From NCBI GenBank assembly GCA_028874335.1, contig JAPPJY010000088.1:72245-136244 (forward strand): a stretch of 64,000 bases of DNA, read 5' to 3'. The stretch comes from Gemmatimonadota bacterium (GTDB taxonomy: Bacteria; Latescibacterota; UBA2968; GCA-2709665). The notes beneath the pieces were generated by a model. The model searched no databases, had not been told where the DNA came from, and worked only from the letters and a program-made list of their open reading frames with translations. Each line of letters starts with the position of its first letter. Position 1 is the stretch's first letter. The position numbers and the translations under genes are program-made. Shown piece by piece: positions 55,555 to 64,000 of this stretch.

Positions 55555-56358
55555 ATGGTTGCCGAAGCGCTGGAAGTTCAGGGAAACGCCGCGGACGATG
55601 CCTACGGGGTGAAGCTCGATGTTTTCGAGGGGCCTCTGGATCTGCTGCTTTTTCTGATTCGCAAGGATGAGATCGACATCTACGATATCCCCATCGCCGA
55701 TGTCACGCGGCAGTTTCTGGCGTTTGTCGAAATGATGGAGACGCTTCATCTGGAACACGCCGGCGATTTCCTGGTGATGGCGGCCACGCTGATGAAAATC
55801 AAGTCGCGCATGTTGCTGCCGGCGGACCCCGATGCGGATGAAGAGGAAGAGGACCCAAGAGAAGAACTGGTACGGCGCCTGCTGGAGTATCAGCAGTTCA
55901 AGGAAGTGGCCGGATGGCTCGAAGACAGACAGGACTCGCATCGTGACCATTTCTATCGGGGTGCCGCGCTGGATACCGGGGAAATCGACGAGCCCGAACC
56001 GGATCCGCTCGCAGCCTATGGTTCCGCAAGTCTTTTCGATCTGATGTCGGCGTTCCGGACGGCGCTCTCAGCCGCGCCGAAAGCGGATTATCACGAGATA
56101 CATCAACTGGAAGTCACGACCGAGGAACGGATGGAGGTCGTCCGAAACATACTGGAGGATCGCCATCGGGTTCAGTTCTCGAGTCTGGTTGCGGGTCTTC
56201 CGAGAATCGTCCTCATCGTCACTTTCATCGCCCTGCTCGAGCTGATAAAGACCGGGCAAGCCCTTGCAAGACAGAGCGCTTCGGAAGGCGAGATCTGGGT
56301 TTACAGGAGAGACGAAAATCCGTCGGAACCCGCCGGCGCCCGATCGTCAACCGGGTAA
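55555..56358 (+). CDS. scpA: Segregation and condensation protein A
   Basis: 267 residues, kleisin of the Smc-ScpAB complex that compacts the chromosome. GVKLDVFEGPLDLLLFLIRKDEIDIYDIPIADVT is the N-terminal signature; the acidic middle and the winged-helix C-terminus (FIALLELIKTGQALARQ) are as expected. ATG 55555 has GGGAG upstream. The family B copy separates it from scpB. Confidence 0.93.
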   Translation: MVAEALEVQGNAADDAYGVKLDVFEGPLDLLLFLIRKDEIDIYDIPIADVTRQFLAFVEMMETLHLEHAGDFLVMAATLMKIKSRMLLPADPDADEEEEDPREELVRRLLEYQQFKEVAGWLEDRQDSHRDHFYRGAALDTGEIDEPEPDPLAAYGSASLFDLMSAFRTALSAAPKADYHEIHQLEVTTEERMEVVRNILEDRHRVQFSSLVAGLPRIVLIVTFIALLELIKTGQALARQSASEGEIWVYRRDENPSEPAGARSSTG

Positions 56359-56412
56359 CGACCATCGGCGGGGCCGTTTCAGTCGATCGAAAACTCGAAC
56401 GGGTCGAGATTC

Positions 56413-56606
56413 AACCTTGATTAGTAGGTCTTCGACGACATTAATTCGAATATGTGCTATTTAACAAAGGCGATTAGACGGCGGATTACCAGGATACACC
56501 AGGTCACTGGCCGTGAACGGAAAAAACGTCCTTCCATACGTCGATAACGCCCCGTCTGGGAGGGTTTTATCGCGTCGCCGCGTTGCTGATTTTTCGGATT
56601 GAGGTC
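56413..56606 (+). mobile_element. MITE-like element, family B copy 3
   Basis: 194-bp non-coding element between scpA and scpB. Ends AACCTTGATTAG and, inverted, GACCTCAATCCG. It ends one base before the scpB ATG (56608) and supplies its RBS (GAGG). Compared with the other copies it has about a dozen changes in the left half. Confidence 0.8.
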
Positions 56607-56607
56607 A

Positions 56608-57357
56608 ATGGGCGAGTCGTACGGGATAGACCGGGTCGCCTCGGATGAAGACGCGCGCAACCAGGGCATTGTGGAAGCCCTGTTGATGGCGTCCGACAGA
56701 CCGCTCGGGGCCAGCCGGATCGCCTCGTTGCTCGATGGCGTGCAGGCGGGAGACGTGCGCGCGTACGTGGAGGACCTCAACGCGCTGTACGGCCGGACCG
56801 GGCGCAGTTTCAAGATCTCCGAGATTGCCGGCGGATTCCTGTTCATGGTACACTCGGAATACGGCGTCTGGGTCCGGCGGCTCCTGAAAGACAAAGCACC
56901 TGTCCGCCTTTCGTCGGCCGCCCTGGAAACGCTTGCCATCATCGTGTTCAAGCAGCCGGTCATGAAGGCCGAGGTGGAGCACATTCGCGGCGTGTCCGTG
57001 GACGGGGTGGTACGCCACCTGCTCGAGAAGGGGCTGATCCGCATCGCCGGCCGGTCGGATGCGCCGGGACGACCGCTGCTGTATGGAACGACCCGGGACT
57101 TCTTGAAGCACTTCGGACTGAAGACGTTGTCGGACCTGCCAAAGGTCAGGGAACTGAACGAGTTGCTGGAAGACAAGGTCGCTGCGGTGGCATCGCCCGG
57201 CGAGTCGCTGCCGGCGATGCCAGGCCGGGAAAGCGCGCCCGGGGATTTCAGTGACGGTTCCAGTGACGCGTCGGGACCGATGATCGGTCCCGAGGGGGAT
57301 GGCGAGGTAACGGAGGCGGACGGTGTCGACACGCGGGGAGGGGAACCGGATGCGTAA
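56608..57357 (+). CDS. scpB: Segregation and condensation protein B
   Basis: 249 residues: two winged helices (VEALLMASDRPLGASRIASLLDG and the LSSAALETLAIIVFKQPVMKAEVEHIRGVSVDGVV signature) plus an acidic Ser-rich tail (residues about 205-249). Partner of ScpA. The RBS GAGG is at the right end of a family B element, and its TAA stop (57355-57357) coincides with the left edge of a family A element, so both gene boundaries were shaped by repeats. Confidence 0.92.
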   Translation: MGESYGIDRVASDEDARNQGIVEALLMASDRPLGASRIASLLDGVQAGDVRAYVEDLNALYGRTGRSFKISEIAGGFLFMVHSEYGVWVRRLLKDKAPVRLSSAALETLAIIVFKQPVMKAEVEHIRGVSVDGVVRHLLEKGLIRIAGRSDAPGRPLLYGTTRDFLKHFGLKTLSDLPKVRELNELLEDKVAAVASPGESLPAMPGRESAPGDFSDGSSDASGPMIGPEGDGEVTEADGVDTRGGEPDA

Positions 57358-57520
57358 GAAGGTGCGTTAAAATTACCGGTGAGTTCCCGAGCGCGAGCGA
57401 AAGAGTGGCGGTCAAGGCGGGCAAATTCGCCCATATTTGTCTATACGGGTGGATTTGACCAACGCCGACCGGCGCTTTTGCAGCTGCGCGAAGACCGCTG
57501 GGAATTTTAACACAGCTTCT
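57357..57520 (+). mobile_element. MITE-like element, family A copy 2
   Basis: 164-bp element with inverted ends (left AGAAGGTGCGTTAAAATTACC-like, right reading inward AGAAGCTGTGTTAAAATTCCC-like). The ends match 8051-8262 over ~56 and ~77 bases; the middle is shorter and contains a hairpin-like GGCGGGCAAATTCGCC. It lies between scpB and cmk, ending 23 bases before the cmk ATG. Confidence 0.8.
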
Positions 57521-57543
57521 AAGGATCGGGGCGGAGGGTCGCG

Positions 57544-58230
57544 ATGGGGAAGCGGGGTATCGTGATTGCCATCGACGGTCCCGCAGGATCGGGCAAGAGT
57601 ACGACGGCTCGATGTGTCGCCGGCAGGCTGGGATACCTCTATCTGGATACCGGCGCCATGTACCGCGCGCTGGGTTGGTCCATGATTCGAAGGGGACTCA
57701 GTCCCGACGACGAATCCGCGGCCGCCGCGACCGCCGCCGCGCTGGCATTCGACTTTTGTCCGGAGGCGTCCGGCCAGCGGGTTCTGATCGACGGGGAGGA
57801 TGTGACCGGAGAGATCCGTTCGGCGGATGTTTCCGATGCCGCCTCCCGGGTGGCCGTACACGCCGCGGTCCGCAAGATCCTCGTGGCACGCCAGCAGGAA
57901 CTCGGATTCGAGGGCGGCATCGTACTGGAGGGACGGGATACGGGCACGGCGGTTTTTCCCGAAGCTGAACTGAAGATATTCCTGGTTGCCGACGTCGTCG
58001 AGCGAGCGCGGCGCCGGCACCGTGAGTTGCTCGATTCCGGAATCGCGGCGGAAATGGACGAATTGACAGGACAGATTCGAGAGCGGGACAAGCGGGACAC
58101 GGCCACGCAACGGCGTTCTGGATCCTGGCCGGCTTCGGATGCGATCACGGTGGATACCACGGGGCTGGACGTCGACGCGCAGGTCGCCCGCGTGGTGGAA
58201 CTCGCTCGCGAATGCGGCGTCGAGACATAG
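57544..58230 (+). CDS. cmk: Cytidylate kinase
   Basis: 228 residues, normal length. P-loop GPAGSGKST, the LDTGAMYRAL CMP-binding segment, and the LEGRDTGTAVFPEAELKIFLVA stretch are intact. Phosphorylates CMP/dCMP with ATP. RBS GGAGGG precedes the ATG. Followed by plsC and rpsA in a classical cmk-plsC-rpsA order. Confidence 0.94.
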   Translation: MGKRGIVIAIDGPAGSGKSTTARCVAGRLGYLYLDTGAMYRALGWSMIRRGLSPDDESAAAATAAALAFDFCPEASGQRVLIDGEDVTGEIRSADVSDAASRVAVHAAVRKILVARQQELGFEGGIVLEGRDTGTAVFPEAELKIFLVADVVERARRRHRELLDSGIAAEMDELTGQIRERDKRDTATQRRSGSWPASDAITVDTTGLDVDAQVARVVELARECGVET

Positions 58231-58243
58231 TCACGTAAACGGA

Positions 58244-58927
58244 ATGCGGACAGATATTTACACCGGACGACCGGGCAATTTCCTTTACCGTCTTCTCTGG
58301 ACGCTCGGCGTTGGAGCCTGCAGCTGCCTGTTTCGGCTTCGCGTTGCCGGCCTTCATTTCGTGCCGCGCCGCGGAGGCGTCATCCTGGCCAGCAACCACG
58401 CCTCCTATACGGATCCCGTATTTATCGGGGTTGCGGCGTGCAGGGAACTTTCGTATGTTACCAAGCAGGAAGCATTTCCCGTTCCAATTCTTGGCTGGCT
58501 GATTCGGAAGTTGAACGCACTGCCGATCGACCGGTCTCGCGGAGACCGGGGCGCATTGCGGGGCATCGAAGGGTGTCTCAAGGCCGGCGGCGCGATGTTT
58601 CTTTCGCCGGAGGGAACGCGCAACAAGACGTCCAGATTGAGGCCGCCCAAAGACGGCGTGGGCATGTTGGCATACCGCGCGCGGGTTCCCGTGGTTCCGG
58701 TCTATATTTCGGGCACGGTCAACATCTGGACGAGCCTGATCGGTCTCAACCGCGTAACCGTGCGGTTCGGAGAACCGATTCGCGTGTCTCCAGCCGGATT
58801 GCCCGTCAGACGTCGAGCGGCCTATCACACCATCACCAGCGAGGTGATGTACAGTATAGGTGACTTGAGACCCGGCAGGCGCAATACCGGCCCGCCTGCG
58901 AAGGGTGCCATGCTTGAGCGCCGGTAG
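58244..58927 (+). CDS. plsC: 1-acyl-sn-glycerol-3-phosphate acyltransferase
   Basis: 227 residues. Catalytic HX4D in NHASYTD, and the substrate motif SPEGTRNKTSRL. N-terminal hydrophobic segment anchors it to the membrane. Makes phosphatidic acid from lysophosphatidic acid. Starts 13 bases after cmk, as in many genomes. Confidence 0.93.
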   Translation: MRTDIYTGRPGNFLYRLLWTLGVGACSCLFRLRVAGLHFVPRRGGVILASNHASYTDPVFIGVAACRELSYVTKQEAFPVPILGWLIRKLNALPIDRSRGDRGALRGIEGCLKAGGAMFLSPEGTRNKTSRLRPPKDGVGMLAYRARVPVVPVYISGTVNIWTSLIGLNRVTVRFGEPIRVSPAGLPVRRRAAYHTITSEVMYSIGDLRPGRRNTGPPAKGAMLERR

Positions 58928-59032
58928 GGTCCCTGCGGAGAGCCGGTCTCCGTCTTTTCCCTGTTTTTCTGCGCCGAACCGCAGGTCCGGGGCATCGACC
59001 CAGCGCGGAACGGCCAAGGAGGTCGCAGTTTC

Positions 59033-61030
59033 ATGTCGGAAGAAAACAACACCGCAAGCCAGCCCGTCTCCCAGCCGTCCACCGCGGAGGCACTGGAAGC
59101 ACTGGACGAGCGCGAATACTCGGAAGAGGAATTCGCCTCGATGATGAGTCTGTACGAAGATACGATGAGCAATATCACCGAAGGTGAAATCGTCTCCGGG
59201 ACCGTTCTGGCCGTCGCGGAGAATTCAGTCGTGGTCGATATCGGGTTCAAGTCCGAGGGCGCCATTCCGCTTGCCGAATTCGCCGATCCGTCGGAAGTCG
59301 AGGTCGGACAGGAAATAGAGGTATATCTGGAAGACGTGGAAGATCAGGAAGGACAGATCGTACTGTCCAAGCAGAAGGCTGACTTCATGCGGGTGTGGGA
59401 CCGCATCAAGGACGCTTACGACAGCGATCAGATCGTCGAGGGCCGGCTGGTGCGGCGGATCAAGGGCGGTATTGTGGTGGATCTGTTCGGCGTTGACGCG
59501 TTCCTGCCGGGATCTCAGATCGATATCAAGCAGGTGAAGAATTTCGATCAGTTCATCGGCGAGGTTTTCCCCTTCCGGATCATCAAACTCAACAAGAACC
59601 GGCGCAATATCGTCGTTTCCAGACGGGTCGTGCTGGAGGCCGAGAGGGAGCGTTTGCGCAAACAGATTCTTCAGACCCTGGAAGTCGGCCAGATCCGGGA
59701 AGGCGCGGTGAAGAATATCACGGATTTTGGCGCATTTATCGATCTGGGCGGTCTGGACGGCCTGTTGCACATTACCGATATCTCCTGGGGCCGGATCGGA
59801 CACCCGTCCGAGGTGTTGTCCATTGGCGACAATGTCCAGGTCAAAGTGCTCAACTACGACGAGGAGCGCGAGCGGATCTCTCTGGGCATGAAACAGCTGA
59901 TGCCCCATCCCTGGGAGAATATAGAGGACAAGTATCCCGTCGGAGACCGCGTGGACGGCAAAGTGGTCAGCATCACGGATTACGGGGCTTTCGTGGAACT
60001 GGAACAGGGTGTGGAGGGTCTCGTCCATATCTCCGAGATGTCCTGGACACAGCATATCCGGCATCCTTCCAAGCTTGTCTCAATTGGCGACCAGTTGAAG
60101 GTTGTCATTCTGAACGTGGACAAGGACGGCCAGAAGATTTCGCTGGGCATGAAGCAGACGACCGACGACCCCTGGCTTTCGCTGGACGAGAAGTATCCCG
60201 TGGGTACGCGTCTTACCGGTCTGGTGCGAAACCTGGTCAATTTCGGCGCGTTTGTGGAAATCGAAGAGGGAATCGACGGTCTGGTCCATATTTCCGATAT
60301 GTCCTGGACACGGCGGGTGCGCCATCCAAGCGACGTCGTCAAGAAGGGTGAGCAGATCGACGTGGTTGTGCTGAATATAGACAAAAAACGTCGCCGTATC
60401 TCCCTGGGACACAAGCAGACCATAGAGAACCCCTGGCCTGAGCTGGCCGTTCAGTACGCGGTGGGTAAAACGACGGAAGGGAGGATATCCCGGCTGCTGG
60501 AGCGCGGGGTCGTGGTCGACATGGACGGAGACGTGGAGGGTTTCATTCCGGTCTCGCAACTGGGACTGTCGGATCTTCAGACCCCTCAAACCCATTTCTC
60601 GGAGCATGACAAGTTACCCCTCAAGGTGGTGGAATTCGATGAAGAGCAGCGCAAGATCGTGTTGAGCGTCAAGGAATATATGCGAGACGCCGAACAGGCC
60701 GAGATCGATGCCTATATCGAAAGCCACCGGCCGAAGCCGGTCACGGTAGGCGACGTGGTGGGTGATGTGGCCGATTCGGAAGCGGGATCCGGGGATGCGG
60801 ATTCCGATTCGAATGCCCGTGCCGGCGCCGAGAGCCCCGCCGAAGGGGAGGATGCCGAATCAAACGGGGATGTGGCGTCGGTTCCGCAACCGGAAGCCAG
60901 TGCCGAAGGGTCCGCTGAAGAAACGGATGCCGAATCGACCGGCGGCGTTTCCGGCGAAGACGGTCCGCCGGCCGAGGAAACATCCGGCAGCGGCGATGAG
61001 ACGGAGGCTTCGTCGAAATCGGAAGCATAG
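59033..61030 (+). CDS. rpsA: 30S ribosomal protein S1
   Basis: 665 residues, longer than E. coli S1 (557). Six S1 domains: about 40-110, 125-195, 210-280, 295-365, 380-450 and 470-540, the central four with GAFV/I and GLVHIS motifs. The last ~105 residues are a repetitive Asp/Glu/Ser/Ala tail (ADSEAGSGDADSDSNARAGAESP). Binds mRNA on the 30S subunit. AAGGAGG precedes the ATG by 8 bases. A strong terminator-like hairpin follows. Confidence 0.95.
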   Translation: MSEENNTASQPVSQPSTAEALEALDEREYSEEEFASMMSLYEDTMSNITEGEIVSGTVLAVAENSVVVDIGFKSEGAIPLAEFADPSEVEVGQEIEVYLEDVEDQEGQIVLSKQKADFMRVWDRIKDAYDSDQIVEGRLVRRIKGGIVVDLFGVDAFLPGSQIDIKQVKNFDQFIGEVFPFRIIKLNKNRRNIVVSRRVVLEAERERLRKQILQTLEVGQIREGAVKNITDFGAFIDLGGLDGLLHITDISWGRIGHPSEVLSIGDNVQVKVLNYDEERERISLGMKQLMPHPWENIEDKYPVGDRVDGKVVSITDYGAFVELEQGVEGLVHISEMSWTQHIRHPSKLVSIGDQLKVVILNVDKDGQKISLGMKQTTDDPWLSLDEKYPVGTRLTGLVRNLVNFGAFVEIEEGIDGLVHISDMSWTRRVRHPSDVVKKGEQIDVVVLNIDKKRRRISLGHKQTIENPWPELAVQYAVGKTTEGRISRLLERGVVVDMDGDVEGFIPVSQLGLSDLQTPQTHFSEHDKLPLKVVEFDEEQRKIVLSVKEYMRDAEQAEIDAYIESHRPKPVTVGDVVGDVADSEAGSGDADSDSNARAGAESPAEGEDAESNGDVASVPQPEASAEGSAEETDAESTGGVSGEDGPPAEETSGSGDETEASSKSEA

Positions 61031-61061
61031 GATCATCGGACAGCGGGTTCGCTCGAAACAG

Positions 61062-61095
61062 AGAGTTGGGGGCATTGTCCTCAACTCTTTGTTAT
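61062..61095 (+). terminator. Intrinsic-terminator-like hairpin after rpsA
   Basis: AGAGTTGGGGG / TCCTCAACTCT, 11 pairs including two G-T with a 5-base loop (CATTG), followed by TTGTTAT. Located 31 bases after the rpsA stop. Confidence 0.7.
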
Positions 61096-61149
61096 ATGGA
61101 TTCTGCAGATTCCGGACATGCGGCGCAGTGAATGCGGGGAATTGACTGG

Positions 61150-62535
61150 ATGAACGGAAACGTCAAGACCGTATCGTTTTATACGCTCGGCTGCAAGCTG
61201 AATACCTACGATACGGAATGGTACCGCGAGCAATTCAGACACGAGGGGTACCGTGAGGTCGCGTTCGGACGCCCGGCGGATGTAACGGTTGTGAACACCT
61301 GTACCGTGACGGGTCAGGGCGCGGCTCAGTCACGGCAGATGTTGCGCCGGGCGCATCGGATATCTCCCGAAGGTACGGTCGTGGCAATGGGCTGTTACGC
61401 CCAGACCGATCCCGATGTGCTGATCGGCATGCCTGAAGTCGATCTCGTTGTCGGTACGGCCGAGAAGACCCGGCTGCTCGATTTGATCAACGATACATGT
61501 TCCATCGGACGAAGTTACGTGACCCGGCGCAGAACCGCCGAATTCCAGGAGATGGACATCTTCAATTTCGGCGGAAGGGCGCGCGCGTTCGTGAAGATCC
61601 AGGAGGGTTGCAACGAGTTCTGTTCATTCTGCATCATTCCGTTTGCGAGGGGTCGGAGCCGGAGCCGCAGTCTGCGCAGCTGTCTCGACCAGGTGCGGAG
61701 GCTGGTTGACGCCGGCTATCAGGAGGTCGTCCTTGCGGGCGTACACATTGGAGACTACGGCGCGGACCTGGACGGACACGGACTGCTTGATCTGTTCGAG
61801 GGCATTGAGCGGATCGAGGGCCTGCGGCGGTTTCGCGTGAGTTCGATCGAAGCGTCGTACATCAGCGATGCAATGGTCGATTTCTTTTCGTCGTCATCCA
61901 GGTTTTGCAGGCATCTGCATATTCCGCTCCAGAGCGGCGACGACGGGATTCTGACATCAATGCGCAGGCCGTATACGCGTGCGCGTTACCTTTCGCTGAT
62001 CGAAACGCTCGCCGAAAGGGTGCCCGAAATCGGCCTGGGCGCGGATGTGATGGTGGGGTTTCCCGGAGAATCCGACGAGGCGTTCGCCAATACGTACGAT
62101 CTGATTGACAAGGGTCCCCTCGCATTCCTGCATGTGTTTCCCTTTTCACCACGGGCCGGCACGATTGCGGCGAGAATGGGCGGGGAAGTGGATGCCGCCG
62201 TCAAGAAGCGGCGAGGCGCGCTGCTGAGGCGTCTTGGCGAGCGGAAGACACAAGCCTTCATCCGCCGATTTGCCGGCCGGACCCTGGACGTACTCTTTGA
62301 AGACAGACGCGAGCCGGAAACGGGATACCTGAAGGGCGTTACCGGCAATTACATTCGCGTCTTCGCCCAGGCGCCCGACAGCGCGAAGAATTCTGTCGCG
62401 CCCGTGCGGTTGACTGACGTGCGGCCCGGTCGGGTCATCGGAAGCATGGCGGACGTCGATCCTGAGATCCGACGCGGAAGAGCAGACGTCCCGTGTGGAG
62501 AAGGAGGCCGGGATGGCGCATTGCGCGGTCGTTGA
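61150..62535 (+). CDS. mtaB: tRNA (N6-threonylcarbamoyladenosine-37 C2) methylthiotransferase
   Basis: 461 residues. N-terminal domain Cys residues (LGCKLN, NTCTVT, GCYAQ) bind one cluster, and the radical SAM site is CNEFCSFCIIP; the HIPLQSG, MVGFPGE segments follow, with a TRAM-like C-terminus. It thiomethylates t6A37 in ANN-decoding tRNA. ATG 61150 is chosen over 61132 because GGGGA lies 9 bases before it. Followed by mutS after 20 bases. Confidence 0.92.
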   Translation: MNGNVKTVSFYTLGCKLNTYDTEWYREQFRHEGYREVAFGRPADVTVVNTCTVTGQGAAQSRQMLRRAHRISPEGTVVAMGCYAQTDPDVLIGMPEVDLVVGTAEKTRLLDLINDTCSIGRSYVTRRRTAEFQEMDIFNFGGRARAFVKIQEGCNEFCSFCIIPFARGRSRSRSLRSCLDQVRRLVDAGYQEVVLAGVHIGDYGADLDGHGLLDLFEGIERIEGLRRFRVSSIEASYISDAMVDFFSSSSRFCRHLHIPLQSGDDGILTSMRRPYTRARYLSLIETLAERVPEIGLGADVMVGFPGESDEAFANTYDLIDKGPLAFLHVFPFSPRAGTIAARMGGEVDAAVKKRRGALLRRLGERKTQAFIRRFAGRTLDVLFEDRREPETGYLKGVTGNYIRVFAQAPDSAKNSVAPVRLTDVRPGRVIGSMADVDPEIRRGRADVPCGEGGRDGALRGR

Positions 62536-62555
62536 ACGAGACTAGGAATCGTCAG

Positions 62556-63893
62556 ATGGCACGGCCAAGAGATGTCACGCCCGCAATGGAGCAGTACCTG
62601 CGTTTCAAGGACGAACACAGAGACGCCGTACTGCTTTTCAGAATGGGCGATTTTTATGAGACGTTCTACGACGACGCCAAGGAGGTCTCCGGCCTTCTGG
62701 GACTGGCGTTGACGTCCCGCAACAACGGCAGGGGAGGCGAGAGCGTGCCGATGGCGGGCGTGCCTCATCACGCGCTTGATACCTACCTGGCGAGGTTGAT
62801 CAAGGCCGGTCGCAAGGTTGCCATCTGCGAACAGATGGAAGCGCCGCAAAAGGGCAAGGCGGTCGTGCGGCGCGAAGTCGTCCAGGTGGTGTCTCCGGGC
62901 ACCGCGCTCTCGGACAACCTGCTCGATCAGAACCGGAACAACTACCTGCTGGGGCTCCGGGTGGAGTCGAACCGGCTGGGCGCCGCTGTAGCGGATCTGT
63001 CCACCGGTGATTTCCGCACCATGGAGAAGGATGTGGACGAACTGTGGGAGGTCCTGGAGCGGATCAGCCCTGCCGAAGTGCTCGCTCCCGAGTCATGGGT
63101 CGAAGCGAATGAGGACGAGATGACACGGCGAATGCCGGGAACGCTCCTCGTTCGCGCGGAAGACTGGCATTTCGGATTCGCGTATGCGCACGACTTGCTT
63201 CTGGAACATTTCCGGGTCAACTCGTTAAAGGGTTTCGGCTGCGACCTGCTGACGGTGGGCGTCAGCGCGGCCGGTGCGGTGCTGGCGTATCTGAAGCAGA
63301 ACCAGAAGGGCGCGGTCTCGCACATCACGCGTCTGTCACGAGAGTCCGACAGTGCGTACATGGGCCTCGATCTGGTAACCCAGCGGAACCTGGAACTGAT
63401 CACGTCGATACAGGATGGCCGGCGGGAAGGGACACTGCTGTCCCTGCTGGACCGTACCTGCACGGCCATGGGCGCCCGGACGTTGCGGGCATGGCTTGCT
63501 CAGCCGCTGCTGGAGATATCCAGAATCGAATCCAGGCAGGATGCCGTGGAAGACCTCTTACGTCATCCCGTACGACGCGAGTCGGTCCGTGAGGCCCTGA
63601 AGCACGTCGGGGACCTCGAGCGGTTGATGTCACGCATCTGCTGCGGGCGCTGCAGCCCCAGGGACCTCGTGGCGCTCAAGACATCGCTTCAGGCCATACC
63701 GGTACTGCGGGACACGCTGGATGAGGCCGTTTCGGAACTGCTGGTGAAGGCGAGATGCCACGGGTTGCCGGAACTGTGCGAACTGGTCGAGCTGATCCGC
63801 CGCACGGTTGTGGATGAGCCGCCGTTTCAGTTGAATGACGGGGGCATCATCAGGGAGGGCCATAACGCGGAACTCGACGAACTTCGGGACGCG
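62556..63893 (+). CDS. mutS: DNA mismatch repair protein MutS, N-terminal part (truncated by contig end)
   Basis: 446 residues present of the usual ~850-900. Mismatch-binding domain I with FRMGDFYETFYDDA (the Phe-x-Glu motif) and PHHALDTYL; domain II; start of the lever domain (LDRTCTAMGARTLRAWLAQPL, AELDELRDA). The ATPase domain is missing because the frame breaks into low-complexity sequence at 63894. AGGAA precedes ATG 62556. Confidence 0.93.
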
Positions 63894-64000
63894 GGGGGGG
63901 GGGGGGGGCGGGAGGGGGGGGGAGGGGGGAGGGGCGGCCGGGGGGGGGGGCGCGGCCCCGCGCGCCCCCGCGGCTAAAAAAAAAACTTGAAGGGGGAAAA
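63894..64000. other. Low-complexity contig end, likely artefact
   Basis: G homopolymer-rich sequence, then GC-rich, then an A run. It breaks the mutS frame in the middle of a conserved segment. Confidence 0.85.

Overview
This is a 64 kb stretch of bacterial chromosome, GC-rich (roughly 60%), with about 50 protein genes, one tRNA gene and no rRNA. It looks like one contig of an uncultured bacterium: the last ~107 bases are low-complexity G/C/A sequence that breaks mutS and look like a sequencing or assembly artefact. The gene content points to an uncultured heterotroph of the FCB/Latescibacterota-Poribacteria kind: a GWxTD-domain protein, secreted proteins ending in Ca-binding DxDxDG modules, sulfatase, M81 and creatininase family enzymes, a DapA/heparinase-II cluster and a CBS-linked 2-oxoacid:ferredoxin oxidoreductase. 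That taxonomy is an inference; no marker tree could be run.

Layout. 1-7000: galU, a TPR/GWxTD exported protein, then a complete selenocysteine set (selA, selB, tRNA-Sec with anticodon TCA and encoded CCA). 7000-10900: a secreted S1/P1-like phosphoesterase, a sulfatase-superfamily enzyme with Thr at the nucleophile position, an M14/aspartoacylase-like hydrolase and a DUF309 protein. 10900-15000 (minus): an operon of a CBS protein, korA (gamma-alpha fusion) and korB carrying its own C-terminal CBS pair. 15300-19600: M81 peptidase-like, creatininase, Gfo/Idh/MocA oxidoreductase and TrmH-type methyltransferase; the last two differ in codon use. 19800-26500 (minus): three neighbouring exported proteins, one fibre-like repeat protein and two giant WD40 proteins, all ending in the same EF-hand/dockerin-like module, plus a duplicated conserved leader, one copy of which sits upstream of an intrinsic-terminator-like hairpin. 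26800-38200 (minus): a duplicated small-domain protein, DapA-family aldolase, two heparinase II/III-like enzymes, a beta-propeller, a sugar nucleotidyltransferase, a metallo-hydrolase and an aldo/keto reductase. 38700-43700: cyclase, Nramp-like transporter, lytic transglycosylase, small membrane protein. 43700-50300 (minus): rdgB, a DnaC-like loader, smpB, a SirB1-like protein, mnmG, bioB and a chromate-family transporter. 50600-63900 (plus): TPR protein, efp, accB, accC, gcvH, HNH nuclease, scpA, scpB, cmk, plsC, rpsA, mtaB and mutS (broken by the contig end).

Small non-coding elements with inverted-repeat ends are scattered between genes. Family A has 2 copies (212 and 164 bp), family B has 3 copies (194-195 bp), and one locus at 38.4-38.7 kb holds an element nested inside another. 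All five copies of families A and B lie between two co-directional genes, point the same way relative to the downstream gene and stop 1-98 bases before its start; in three cases the upstream gene's TAA stop falls on the element edge. With the WD40/fibre cassette and its leader, these are the most unusual parts of the window.
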